Assembly: GCA_946529195.1 (NCBI GenBank)
Contig: CAMMZE010000045.1
Span: 1 to 7,377, forward strand
Length of the DNA: 7,377 bases
Direction of reading: 5' to 3'
DNA from: an uncultured Lachnospiraceae bacterium
GTDB taxonomy: Bacteria > Bacillota_A > Clostridia > Lachnospirales > Lachnospiraceae
Under the pieces are notes generated by a model. It did no database searches, was not told the DNA's origin, and saw only the letters and a list, made by a program, of their open reading frames with translations. A program made the translations under genes and the position numbers. Positions 1 through 5,952 of this stretch are shown piece by piece; the first letter of the stretch is position 1; each line of letters opens with the position of its first letter.

Positions 1-1527
1 TGCAATCGGCTTTAATTTGGACTCGGCAATCTTGGAAAGTGTGAACTTCTGCGCTGTATTGCCGGTCGGATTATATACGATCATATTGGCTTTGGCAAAG
101 GCCTTGCCGCCGCATACCTCGAGAGGAAGGTTGGATTTGTAGGAAGTAATGTATACAGTACCGTCTCCTACATTGCGGATCCGCCATTTCTGACCGGGGC
201 CGCCGTTTTTGGTGAACAGCTGCACATTGGTTCCGGCTGCGGTAGAACCGCCCTTGATCTCCATAGCCTTTCCGGATTTATAACCGGTAATGGTATAGAC
301 ATCACCGCTTACTTTCTGGATGATGAACTTCTGGGAGTTACCGTCATTGGAAGTAAAAAGCTGAATGTTGGATCTGTCAATCATTTTACCGGAGGTTACA
401 TCCAGTACCAGATTGGCATTCTGGCTGTTGGCGATCTCGTAAACACCGTTGCTGATATTGACATTGGGCTTGGATACAAGCAGTCTGAACAGCTGGGAAG
501 CATTATTCTTCAGAGTATCTACAACCGCGTCAGTTCCATTGGCGACAGATCCGCCCTTCAGAGTCAGATAAAGAGGGGTGCCGTCCAGAGCCGACTGGAA
601 CATGTAATAGTCGCCTTTTTTGACAAGGATCCATTTTTGGCCGAGTGCAGTAGAAGCAGTGCTCTGAACTGCGGAAGTCCCGGCTTTTGCAGTATTGCCT
701 TTGACGGAAAGAATCTTGCCGGAAAGCAGGTTTGTAATGGTGTAGTATCCGGTCTTGGAATCTCCGACAAACTTAAATTTCTGCGCATTGGATCCGTCAC
801 AGTCTTTGATCTCGATCTGCTTGCCGGCAGCGGTAGAAGATCCTTCTGACTGGAGGGCTTTGAAACCATTTGTTTTGGCGGCAATGATATAGGTACCGTT
901 CTGCAGGGGAAGAACTACCGGCTTTACAGGCTCCTCAGCAGTGCTTGCAGCAGTGGCTGCGGCAGCAGTTCTGGCGGACAGGGCCTGGGCTGTGTTTCCT
1001 GCAGAAGCTGCGCTATTGCTCAGGGGAGCTGTAATCGGCTCGGGATCAGCCGGAGCAGCAGTTTCCTGGTCGGAATCAGCCGGAGCGGCAGTCTCCTGGT
1101 CGGAATCAGCCGGGGCGGCAGTCTCCTGATCGGAATCAGCCGGAGCGGCAGTCTCCTGGTCAGAATCAGCCGGAGCGGTCGTTTCCTGATCGGAATCAGC
1201 CGGAGCGGTCGTCTCCTGATCATTATCTTCAGAGCCGGTCTCAGGAATCAGAGTATCTTCATCATCAGAAGGAGCTTCTGTTTCCTCTGCAGGCGGCATC
1301 GTACTTTCCGTTTCTGGTGTTTCCTGCTCAGAAAGATCCTCTCCGGATTCCGGGGCAGAATCATCAGAATTTTCTGATGGCTGGGTGAATTCTTCCGTAT
1401 AGACAGCAGCTGCATCTTCCATAGTGGTTCCCGTCTCTGCAAAGGCAGAAAAAGAAAGCAAAACAGCGCAGACTATGAAAGCGATTGCTGCAGAAAGAAC
1501 CCCTTTTCCTGGTATTCTTCTAGTCAT
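1..1527 (-). CDS. Secreted protein with acidic repeat stalk and two ricin-type beta-trefoil lectin domains (3' end outside window)
   Basis: A single open frame of 509 codons runs from an ATG at 1527 to the window edge without a stop, so the C-terminus is missing. Residues 1-30 form a signal peptide (RR near the N-terminus, hydrophobic core 10-27, cleavage probably after SAFA). Residues 31-205 are low complexity, rich in Glu, Asp, Thr, Pro and Ala, including six copies of DQET(T/A)APADS at 103-162. Two ricin B-type trefoils follow, at about 208-352 and 360-500. Each has three Q-x-W/F motifs: QKF 249, QKW 297, QLF 345, then QKF 399, QKW 446, QKF 493. This family binds sugars. An exported, stalked carbohydrate-binding role is therefore inferred, with the target unknown. 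A catalytic domain could follow beyond the edge. AGGAGG at 1534-1539 sits 6 nt before the start. The gene is divergent from the Tad-like locus, and no functional link between them is shown. Confidence 0.9.
   Translation of the reverse strand, partial: MTRRIPGKGVLSAAIAFIVCAVLLSFSAFAETGTTMEDAAAVYTEEFTQPSENSDDSAPESGEDLSEQETPETESTMPPAEETEAPSDDEDTLIPETGSEDNDQETTAPADSDQETTAPADSDQETAAPADSDQETAAPADSDQETAAPADSDQETAAPADPEPITAPLSNSAASAGNTAQALSARTAAAATAASTAEEPVKPVVLPLQNGTYIIAAKTNGFKALQSEGSSTAAGKQIEIKDCDGSNAQKFKFVGDSKTGYYTITNLLSGKILSVKGNTAKAGTSAVQSTASTALGQKWILVKKGDYYMFQSALDGTPLYLTLKGGSVANGTDAVVDTLKNNASQLFRLLVSKPNVNISNGVYEIANSQNANLVLDVTSGKMIDRSNIQLFTSNDGNSQKFIIQKVSGDVYTITGYKSGKAMEIKGGSTAAGTNVQLFTKNGGPGQKWRIRNVGDGTVYITSYKSNLPLEVCGGKAFAKANMIVYNPTGNTAQKFTLSKIAESKLKPIA
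1042..1221 (-). repeat. Six tandem 30-bp in-frame repeats encoding DQET(T/A)APADS
   Basis: Six uninterrupted 30-bp units encode ten residues each (residues 103-162 of the ricin-domain protein). Read in coding order, the first two units carry Thr-Thr (ACG ACC) and the last four carry Thr-Ala or Ala variants. Units 3 and 5 are identical at the DNA level, and most other differences are synonymous, such as GAT/GAC or GAG/GAA. The last unit ends in Pro instead of Ser. The repeats form an acidic, Pro/Ala-rich stalk between the signal peptide and the lectin domains. Such arrays change copy number easily by slippage or recombination. Confidence 0.95.
1438..1527 (-). other. Signal peptide coding segment of the ricin-domain protein
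   Basis: This encodes residues 1-30: a short basic n-region (TRR, then K8), a hydrophobic core rich in Ala, Val, Ile and Leu, and an A-F-A box just before Glu31. It matches a Sec signal peptidase I site (A-x-A). No lipobox Cys stands at the cleavage point, so a lipoprotein is unlikely. Confidence 0.8.
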
Positions 1528-1533
1528 ATAAAT

Positions 1534-1539
1534 CCTCCT
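1534..1539 (-). promoter_or_regulatory. Ribosome binding site of the ricin-domain gene
   Basis: On the minus strand AGGAGG stands 6 nt upstream of the ATG at 1527. It fixes this start, which is also the one giving an intact signal peptide. Confidence 0.85.
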
Positions 1540-1580
1540 CTCGCATTCTCATAATCGCAAATAGGAATATGAATGCCTAT

Positions 1581-1609
1581 ATTATAGTATATATACAATG
1601 AATTCGCAA
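1581..1609 (-). promoter_or_regulatory. Sigma-A type promoter of the ricin-domain gene
   Basis: On the minus strand, TTGCGA (1604-1609) is separated by exactly 17 bp from a consensus TATAAT (1581-1586). Transcription would start near 1574, giving a leader of about 47 nt. The spacer contains the perfect palindrome GTATATATAC (1587-1596), and an inverted repeat ATAGG/CCTAT (1561-1565 and 1576-1580) covers the likely start point. Either could be an operator, but this is inference. Confidence 0.6.
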
Positions 1610-1645
1610 TGTTGAAAATGGTCGAAAAGGCCCGAAACCTTTGTA

Positions 1646-1674
1646 TTTACAGGCGGAAAGAATCTTTCTATGAT
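1646..1674 (+). promoter_or_regulatory. Candidate sigma-A promoter for the first prepilin peptidase gene
   Basis: TTTACA (1646-1651) and TATGAT (1669-1674) each match consensus at five of six positions and are spaced by 17 bp. The predicted start near 1681 would leave a very short leader, with the ribosome site only a few bases in, which lowers confidence a little. It lies back to back with the minus-strand promoter. A small inverted repeat AAAGG/CCTTT (1626-1630 and 1638-1642) sits just upstream of the -35 box. Confidence 0.5.
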
Positions 1675-1683
1675 GAGAAAAAA

Positions 1684-1689
1684 AGGAGG
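1684..1689 (+). promoter_or_regulatory. Ribosome binding site deciding the start of the first prepilin peptidase
   Basis: AGGAGG lies 9 nt before the ATG at 1699. The same frame is open back to an ATG at 1609, but that start has no ribosome site, would precede the predicted promoter, and adds a 30-residue basic stretch not expected in this family. 1699 is therefore chosen. Confidence 0.85.
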
Positions 1690-1698
1690 GATAGAAAG

Positions 1699-2217
1699 AT
1701 GAAAGAAATGCTTTTGGTGATGTTTGTTATTCTTTGCGCCGGCTTTGACTTGCGGACATATCGGATCCCCAATCTTCTGATCCTGGCAGGTGCAGCAGCC
1801 GGAATCGGGATCCGTTTTTACACGGAAGGAAGCAGCTTCGCCGCTGATGCTGCAGCAGGCGCACTGATTCCGGCTGCGGTATGCGTCCTCTTGTTTCTGT
1901 TTTCCATGATCGGGGCAGCAGATATCAAGATGTTTATGGTGATTGGGATCTTTTCAGGAGGCGGCCAAATCCTGATGATTATGTGGTACAGCCTGCTTGC
2001 AGCTGCACTGGCCGCCTTGCTGCGTATCAGAAAGTACAAGCTGACATATGCGCGTGCTTCCTATCTGGCTTCCTATATCAGGAGAATCGCAGCGGGAGAA
2101 AAAACAGAAGCTTATATCAGCAGGGAGGAGATCCAGGAGAAGAGTCAATGGCTCATGCACCTGGCAGTGCCGATCGCAGGGGGAACCCTCTTCTGGCTTT
2201 TGCTGCAGCAGCTTTGA
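1699..2217 (+). CDS. Prepilin peptidase, A24 family (TadV/CpaA-like)
   Basis: This is a 172-residue integral membrane aspartic protease that would cleave type IVb prepilins and pseudopilins at the cytoplasmic face. The two A24 signatures are present: FDLRTYRIPN at 16-25 with catalytic Asp17, and GAADIK at 72-77 with catalytic Asp75. Hydrophobic segments cover roughly 1-15, 26-38, 52-72, 78-111 and 155-170. A hydrophilic basic/acidic loop at about 112-150 (KYKLTYARASYL onwards) lies between the last two. The N-terminal methyltransferase domain of classical PilD is absent, as is usual for Tad-type enzymes. It has its own candidate promoter, and 158 bp separate it from the pilin gene, so it may be a transcription unit partly separate from the rest. 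The likely substrates are the Flp1-like and TadE-like proteins downstream. The family call is firm. The division of labour with the second peptidase at 4997 is unknown. Confidence 0.9.
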   Translation: MKEMLLVMFVILCAGFDLRTYRIPNLLILAGAAAGIGIRFYTEGSSFAADAAAGALIPAAVCVLLFLFSMIGAADIKMFMVIGIFSGGGQILMIMWYSLLAAALAALLRIRKYKLTYARASYLASYIRRIAAGEKTEAYISREEIQEKSQWLMHLAVPIAGGTLFWLLLQQL

Positions 2218-2375
2218 CGAATGATGTCGCCGGACCTGACAAAATGTCGAAAATTGACAGAAAGTGGCGATAAAATATGAAATAAATCTGACAAAATAAC
2301 TTGTTTCCGGGTGGTCTCCCTGCTATACTCCATTTACACAAACAGAGATGATCAGAAAGCAGAAAGGAGAAGCCT
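2218..2375 (+). promoter_or_regulatory. Regulatory gap before the pilin operon, with TGACA-box cluster
   Basis: No gene is seen here. TGACA occurs three times (2237-2241, 2255-2259, 2289-2293), and the 9-mer TGACAAAAT is repeated exactly at 2237 and 2289, 52 bp or about five helical turns apart. TGTC/GACA inverted pairs lie at 2225/2238 and 2245/2256. TTGACA at 2254-2259 followed after 16 bp by TATGAA is a weaker second promoter candidate. No convincing terminator for the upstream gene was found. The gap is also where the Tad engine genes might be expected. Confidence 0.4.
2301..2329 (+). promoter_or_regulatory. Sigma-A promoter of the pilin operon
   Basis: TTGTTT (2301-2306), a 17-bp spacer and TATACT (2324-2329), with TG one base before the -10 box (an extended -10). 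The predicted start is near 2336, leaving a 40-nt leader that includes AAGGAG (2364-2369), 6 nt before the pilin ATG. This would drive the tightly packed genes from 2376 to 7263. Confidence 0.6.
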
Positions 2376-2546
2376 ATGTTAGAAGAGGGAAAAAGATTTC
2401 TGGTGGAAGAGACGGCCGTTGGAGTTGTTGAGATCATACTGATTCTGGTGGTTTTGATTGGACTCGTAATCATCTTTAAACAGCAGCTGACAACGCTGGT
2501 GAATACGATTTTCAAAAAAATATCGAGTCAGAGTTCTTCCATATGA
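2376..2546 (+). CDS. Flp1-like type IVb pilin
   Basis: This 56-residue protein is below the size cut-off of many gene finders. It has a short charged N-terminus (MLEEGKRFLVEET) followed by AVGVVEIILILVVLIGL, a hydrophobic helix (15-34), and a short polar tail ending SSQSSSI. It matches the Flp1-like pilin family of Firmicutes: a conserved Glu at +5 of the mature protein (Glu19), a hydrophobic stretch, then FK and an amphipathic tail. Placing Glu19 at +5 puts the cut after Ala14, so the usual Gly at -1 is Ala here. AAGGAG lies 6 nt upstream of the ATG, and the gene is first after a good promoter. Its last bases overlap the start of the DUF5702 gene (ATGA), which suggests translational coupling. 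It is probably the major pilus subunit, to be processed by one of the two A24 peptidases. Confidence 0.88.
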   Translation: MLEEGKRFLVEETAVGVVEIILILVVLIGLVIIFKQQLTTLVNTIFKKISSQSSSI

Positions 2547-4060
2547 TGAAGCGCGGCGTGATCACAGTCTATCTGAGTCTGACACTGGCGGTGATGCTGT
2601 CACTGATCCTGGTATCGATGGAGTCTGTCAGGGTGACTGTGATCCGGACAGCATCTTCCCGCTATGCGGATCTGGCTGCGGAGATGCTTTTCTCGGGATA
2701 TACCAGGCCGGCGGCAGAGCAGTACGGACTGTTTGTGCTGGATGCCGGGAAGGATAAGGGCAGGTTATCCGTGTTTGATACGTTTCTGGGACTGAATATG
2801 AAAGAGAACAGGGTATTTTCTATGAGCGGAGTGCCCGGAGAAAGCAGAGTCTGTGAGACGATCACATTGCGGGACCGGCAGTGGAAGCCGATGCTGGACC
2901 AGATTGAGCGCTGCCAGTTGTATAAATTGGGAGAGGAAGGGCTTGCAGGAGCGGGATTCTTCCTGCGGGAAATGGGAACAGACGGGGCACAGGAGGCCAG
3001 CGATGCTTTTGCACAGAGTCTGGAGAGCAGAGGGGCAGATGCTGAAGACAGACAGAAAGCACTGGATGAGGGGGAGGAGAAGGAAGACAAAAAGGATCAG
3101 GAGAAGGCTCCGCCTATGCCGGATCCCAGGCCGGGGATCACATCACTGCTCAAGCGGGGCCTGCTGGAGGCAGTGATGGAGGGAAGGCCTGTCTCAGACA
3201 AGGCAGTCAGCACCGGGGATTGTTCTTATCAGGTGCGGGCTGATGGTATAGGAAGACAGGTCTGGAATTTTATGGATTACCGGAAGGCTTCCCAGGCGGT
3301 CCGGGATCAGGAGCAGCTGGAGCTGCCGGGCGGTCTGCTGCGGGCAGGCAGCCGGGAACTGCTGCTTTGCAGCTATGTGCTGGACCATTTCCGGGCCTTT
3401 TCTGCGGAAGGAGAGGAAGGGAAAGGAGAGCATGTGCTGGACTATGAGGCGGAGTATATATTATGCGGCGGCAGTACAGACAGAGCCAATCTGGAAGCCG
3501 TGACGGCAAGGCTATTCGCCCTTCGGACCATGTGCAATCTGGCCTACTTGTATACAAGCCCGGCCAGAGGAGGGATGCTGGAGGAAGCAGTCGGTATGAT
3601 GGCTCTTTCTTCTATCCCTGTAGTCGGAAGCCTATTAAAGCTTCTGCTGATGCTCTGCTGGGCCTGTGCAGAATCTCTGGTGGATTGTGCAGCCCTGACG
3701 CGGGGGAAAAAAGTGCCCATGATGAAGTCTGACAGCAGCTGGAACCTGTCTCTGGAACAGCTGGTTTCCCTGGCACTGGGAGAGACCGGGCCGGGAGATT
3801 TGGTGAAGGATGGAAGCAGCGGACTGGATTATAAACAATATCTGTTTTTGCTGCTGCTGTTGCAGAACCGGGAGAAAAAGCTGATCCGGATGACACAGAT
3901 CATGGAAAAGAATATCAGATTGACGAAGGGATATGAGGATTTTTCTTTTGCAAACTGTATCACAGGAGCTTCCTTTACAGGAGAGGTTTCTGTAAGAGAA
4001 CGCTTCTTTCGTCATCCCGGGCAGGTGATATGTACCTATATGACCGCGTATCAATATTGA
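2543..4060 (+). CDS. DUF5702 family protein of Tad-like loci
   Basis: This 505-residue protein of unknown biochemical role belongs to DUF5702, a family found next to Flp1 and TadE genes in Clostridia. The N-terminus is KRGVITVYLSLTLAVMLSL, a single membrane helix (about 6-25) that resembles a class III prepilin signal but has Tyr at the +5 position. A variable, highly charged region lies at 160-195 (EDRQKALDEGEEKEDKKDQE). Family-typical segments follow: LDYEAEYILCGGSTDRANL (299-317), ALRTMCNLAYLYTS (326-339), a hydrophobic stretch with AESLVD (352-381), KKVPMMKS (389-396) and GLDYKQYLFLLLLL (427-440). The start overlaps the pilin stop. The second Met (base 2546) is an equally possible start. 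No clear ribosome site is visible, which fits translational coupling. A minor pilus component or assembly factor outside the membrane is the best inference. Confidence 0.82.
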   Translation: MMKRGVITVYLSLTLAVMLSLILVSMESVRVTVIRTASSRYADLAAEMLFSGYTRPAAEQYGLFVLDAGKDKGRLSVFDTFLGLNMKENRVFSMSGVPGESRVCETITLRDRQWKPMLDQIERCQLYKLGEEGLAGAGFFLREMGTDGAQEASDAFAQSLESRGADAEDRQKALDEGEEKEDKKDQEKAPPMPDPRPGITSLLKRGLLEAVMEGRPVSDKAVSTGDCSYQVRADGIGRQVWNFMDYRKASQAVRDQEQLELPGGLLRAGSRELLLCSYVLDHFRAFSAEGEEGKGEHVLDYEAEYILCGGSTDRANLEAVTARLFALRTMCNLAYLYTSPARGGMLEEAVGMMALSSIPVVGSLLKLLLMLCWACAESLVDCAALTRGKKVPMMKSDSSWNLSLEQLVSLALGETGPGDLVKDGSSGLDYKQYLFLLLLLQNREKKLIRMTQIMEKNIRLTKGYEDFSFANCITGASFTGEVSVRERFFRHPGQVICTYMTAYQY

Positions 4061-4076
4061 AAGGAGGCGGCGTGAT

Positions 4077-5000
4077 ATGCTCTTCCCACACGGATCACAC
4101 ACGATGGAGAAGCTGCTTTGTCAACTGGCAGGGCTATGCCTTGCAGCAATAAAGTATGCGATTCCAACCCAAAAAAAATGGCAGAAGGCAGCCGGAGCAT
4201 CTGGGAAAGGTGTGGGGAGAGTATTTCAGGCCGCCTCCTTGCGGAAAGGGGGTCTGACAGTAGAGGCAGCGCTGGCGCTGCCTCTCTGGCTGGGAGCGCT
4301 TTTTGCCCTTGCCGGCCTGCTGCAGGCCCAGATGCTTGCAGAACAGGTCAATCATCATCTGTGTATGACAGCTCGTAAGGCGGCGGCATACAGTGTATCT
4401 GAGGATGGAATCTCGCAGGCGGAACTTTTGCAGTGCTTTTACAGCGGATTATCCGGCGGGACTTTGCAGACCGGATTGATCAGGGGAGGAGCCGCCGGGA
4501 TCCTCCTTACGGTAACGGAGGACCGGCAGGATGGCATTTTCTGCCTGAAGGCAGTATACAGTGTAAAGCTTCCCGGAGTGTTTGGAATCCAAAAATCTTA
4601 CACGGCAACGGATAAGGTTTACGGGCGGATCTGGACCGGGATCAGGCTGCCGGACGGGGGCGGTTCTGGATCAGCGTCCGGCAAAGGACAGTCTTACTAT
4701 GTCGCTGAGAACGGAGTGGTTTATCATACAGATGCCGGATGTACATACCTGGATCTGTCTATCCACGCAGTGAGCGGGGATTCTCTGCAGTATAAGAGAA
4801 ATCTTTACGGAAGCAGATATGTCCCCTGCAGCAAGTGCGCGGGAGATCCCGGCAATACAGTCTATATTACCAACCAGGGAGAAGCGTGGCATACGGATCC
4901 AAACTGCAGCGGCTTGAAGAGAACGGTCAATCTGCAGGATGAGGAGGAAGCACATGAACATGGTTTGCGGCCATGTCCGCGCTGCGGAGGAGGCGGATGA
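4077..5000 (+). CDS. TadE-like pseudopilin with two C-terminal Cys/His (putative zinc) modules
   Basis: This 307-residue protein has AAGGAGG (4061-4067) 9 nt before the ATG. The N-terminal leader is unusually long (58 residues, with a partly hydrophobic stretch at 11-29). It precedes a class III signal, RKG/GLTVEAALALPLW, with the cut expected after Gly58, Glu63 at +5, and a membrane helix to about 83. A TadE-type extracytoplasmic part (84-190) is followed by a Gly/Ser linker (194-204). Two related modules come next: VVYHTDAGC (His217, Cys222) with CSKC (Cys251, Cys254), and AWHTDPNC (His272, Cys277) with CPRC (Cys300, Cys303). The H-x4-C...C-x2-C layout resembles Ada-like metal-binding domains, so zinc binding or disulfide stabilisation is inferred. 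The protein ends in GGGG. Its stop overlaps the next start. A minor pilus or pseudopilus subunit, perhaps at the tip, is likely. Confidence 0.85.
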   Translation: MLFPHGSHTMEKLLCQLAGLCLAAIKYAIPTQKKWQKAAGASGKGVGRVFQAASLRKGGLTVEAALALPLWLGALFALAGLLQAQMLAEQVNHHLCMTARKAAAYSVSEDGISQAELLQCFYSGLSGGTLQTGLIRGGAAGILLTVTEDRQDGIFCLKAVYSVKLPGVFGIQKSYTATDKVYGRIWTGIRLPDGGGSGSASGKGQSYYVAENGVVYHTDAGCTYLDLSIHAVSGDSLQYKRNLYGSRYVPCSKCAGDPGNTVYITNQGEAWHTDPNCSGLKRTVNLQDEEEAHEHGLRPCPRCGGGG

Positions 5001-5434
5001 TGAAAACAGGGATACTGCTGATGTTCGCTTTTGCGGCAGAAGAGGATCTGAAAAAAAGAACAATCCCGGTCCTCTGGGTGATTGTTTTTTTTGCTCTCCT
5101 GTTTGGGATGCGCTTCCTGCAGGACAGGCAGTCCTTTGCGTTTGCAGGGCTGCTGGCAGGTGCCCTGCCGGGGATTTTCTTTTTTCTGATCTGCCTGCTG
5201 ACAAAAGGCGAGGCAGGGGGCGGAGATGCATTGATCATCCTGCTGTCAGGGATTCTGACAGGATTTTGGAATATCCTGATGATCTGTTTTCTGGCACTGG
5301 TGATCACCGGCCTTTTTGGACTGGCTCTTATGGCAGCAGGGAAAGCAGGCAGAAAAACCTGTCTTCCTTTTGTCCCTTTTCTGCTCCTGTCTTATGTCAT
5401 ATTGCTGGCACTTGGGTTCCCGGATCAAATGTAA
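4997..5434 (+). CDS. Second prepilin peptidase, A24 family
   Basis: This 145-residue membrane protein is a compact A24-type aspartic protease. The signatures are EEDLKKRTIP at 15-24 with catalytic Asp17, and GEAGGGDALI at 71-80 with catalytic Asp77. Compared with the canonical motifs, the Asn after IP is Val and the residue after the second Asp is Ala, not Val/Ile-Lys. It is therefore more divergent than the enzyme at 1699. Hydrophobic segments cover about 5-14, 25-41, 48-68, 78-114 and 122-141. ATG codons lie at 4997 and 5000, both served by GGAGGAGG (4986-4993). The former gives an ATGA overlap with the TadE stop. The frame is open back to 4973, but that start has no suitable ribosome site. 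Its position between the two TadE-like genes suggests dedicated processing of these pseudopilins, which is inference. Confidence 0.85.
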   Translation: MMKTGILLMFAFAAEEDLKKRTIPVLWVIVFFALLFGMRFLQDRQSFAFAGLLAGALPGIFFFLICLLTKGEAGGGDALIILLSGILTGFWNILMICFLALVITGLFGLALMAAGKAGRKTCLPFVPFLLLSYVILLALGFPDQM

Positions 5435-5447
5435 AGGAGGGATCGGG

Positions 5448-5924
5448 ATGCGTATTCTGAAGGCCAGGCTGCGCGGGAGTTTTACTGTCGAAGCCTGCAT
5501 ACTCGTGCCTGTGATCACATTTATCATGATCGGAATGCTCTTTTATATATGCTGCATGCATGATCGGGCGGCGGCCCAGAGTATGACGCTGCGCAGGGCA
5601 GAGGCTGCCCTTGTGCAGCAGCAGTTTTCGGGAATGAGTCAGGGGGCGGATACCGGCGAGGAAACCTTACAAGAAGCGGTGATTATGAGCAAGGTCCAGG
5701 GACCGTCCGCACAGGCGGAGTCCTTTTCGATTCGGACCATATACAGAAGCCTGAAAAGCTACCGCAGCGCAGCTGCATCGTCCGCCAGCAGCTTTCAGAT
5801 CCCGGTCCTTCAGACAGCAGTTTTTACAGGAGCCGACTGGGACAGTTCCTGCAAGGTGAGTGTGACAACTGTGGATTATCCGGCGGACTGGCTGAAAGAT
5901 CAGATCAGAAAGAGGCAGCGTTAA
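5448..5924 (+). CDS. Short TadE/TadF-like pseudopilin
   Basis: This is a 158-residue protein. AAAGGAGG (5433-5440) lies 7 nt before the ATG at 5448 and overlaps the stop of the previous gene. The frame is open back to 5316, but that start would lie deep inside the peptidase gene and lacks a ribosome site. The N-terminus is a compact class III signal: a 10-residue basic leader (MRILKARLRG), the cut expected after Gly10, then SFTVEACILVPV with Glu15 at +5 and a membrane helix to about 35. The remainder is an extracytoplasmic domain with few recognisable landmarks, including a Ser/Ala-rich stretch at 101-114 and two Cys pairs in or near the helix (Cys17; Cys35-Cys36) plus one Cys near the end. 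TadE/TadF proteins are minor pilins. This one lacks the Cys/His modules of its larger neighbour. Confidence 0.82.
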   Translation: MRILKARLRGSFTVEACILVPVITFIMIGMLFYICCMHDRAAAQSMTLRRAEAALVQQQFSGMSQGADTGEETLQEAVIMSKVQGPSAQAESFSIRTIYRSLKSYRSAAASSASSFQIPVLQTAVFTGADWDSSCKVSVTTVDYPADWLKDQIRKRQR

Positions 5925-5952
5925 AGAACATCAGAGAAGGGGGAGAAGGCGG

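Noticed and set aside
941..1129. Plus-strand open frame across the repeat region (Ala/Ser-rich)
   Set aside because: It is the opposite strand of the repeat-coding ricin-domain gene, has no ribosome site, and its pattern is a by-product of the 30-bp repeats.
1042..1221. CRISPR-like array with a 30-bp period
   Set aside because: The units are directly adjacent with no spacers, stay in frame and encode a regular peptide repeat inside a clear coding sequence.
1609..1698. Upstream extension of the first prepilin peptidase to an ATG at 1609
   Set aside because: There is no ribosome site there, the extension would span the predicted promoter, and the family start fits 1699 with AGGAGG just upstream.
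2200..2217. GCTGCAGCAGC hairpin at the end of the first peptidase gene as a terminator
   Set aside because: The stem is short, lies within the coding sequence and is not followed by a T-run.
3612..4102. Long minus-strand open frames opposite the DUF5702 gene
   Set aside because: They lack ribosome sites and recognisable protein features, and the plus strand holds a full-length family member.
5316..5447. Upstream extension of the short TadE-like gene
   Set aside because: It lies inside the second peptidase gene in another frame, while AAAGGAGG and a perfect class III leader mark 5448 as the start.
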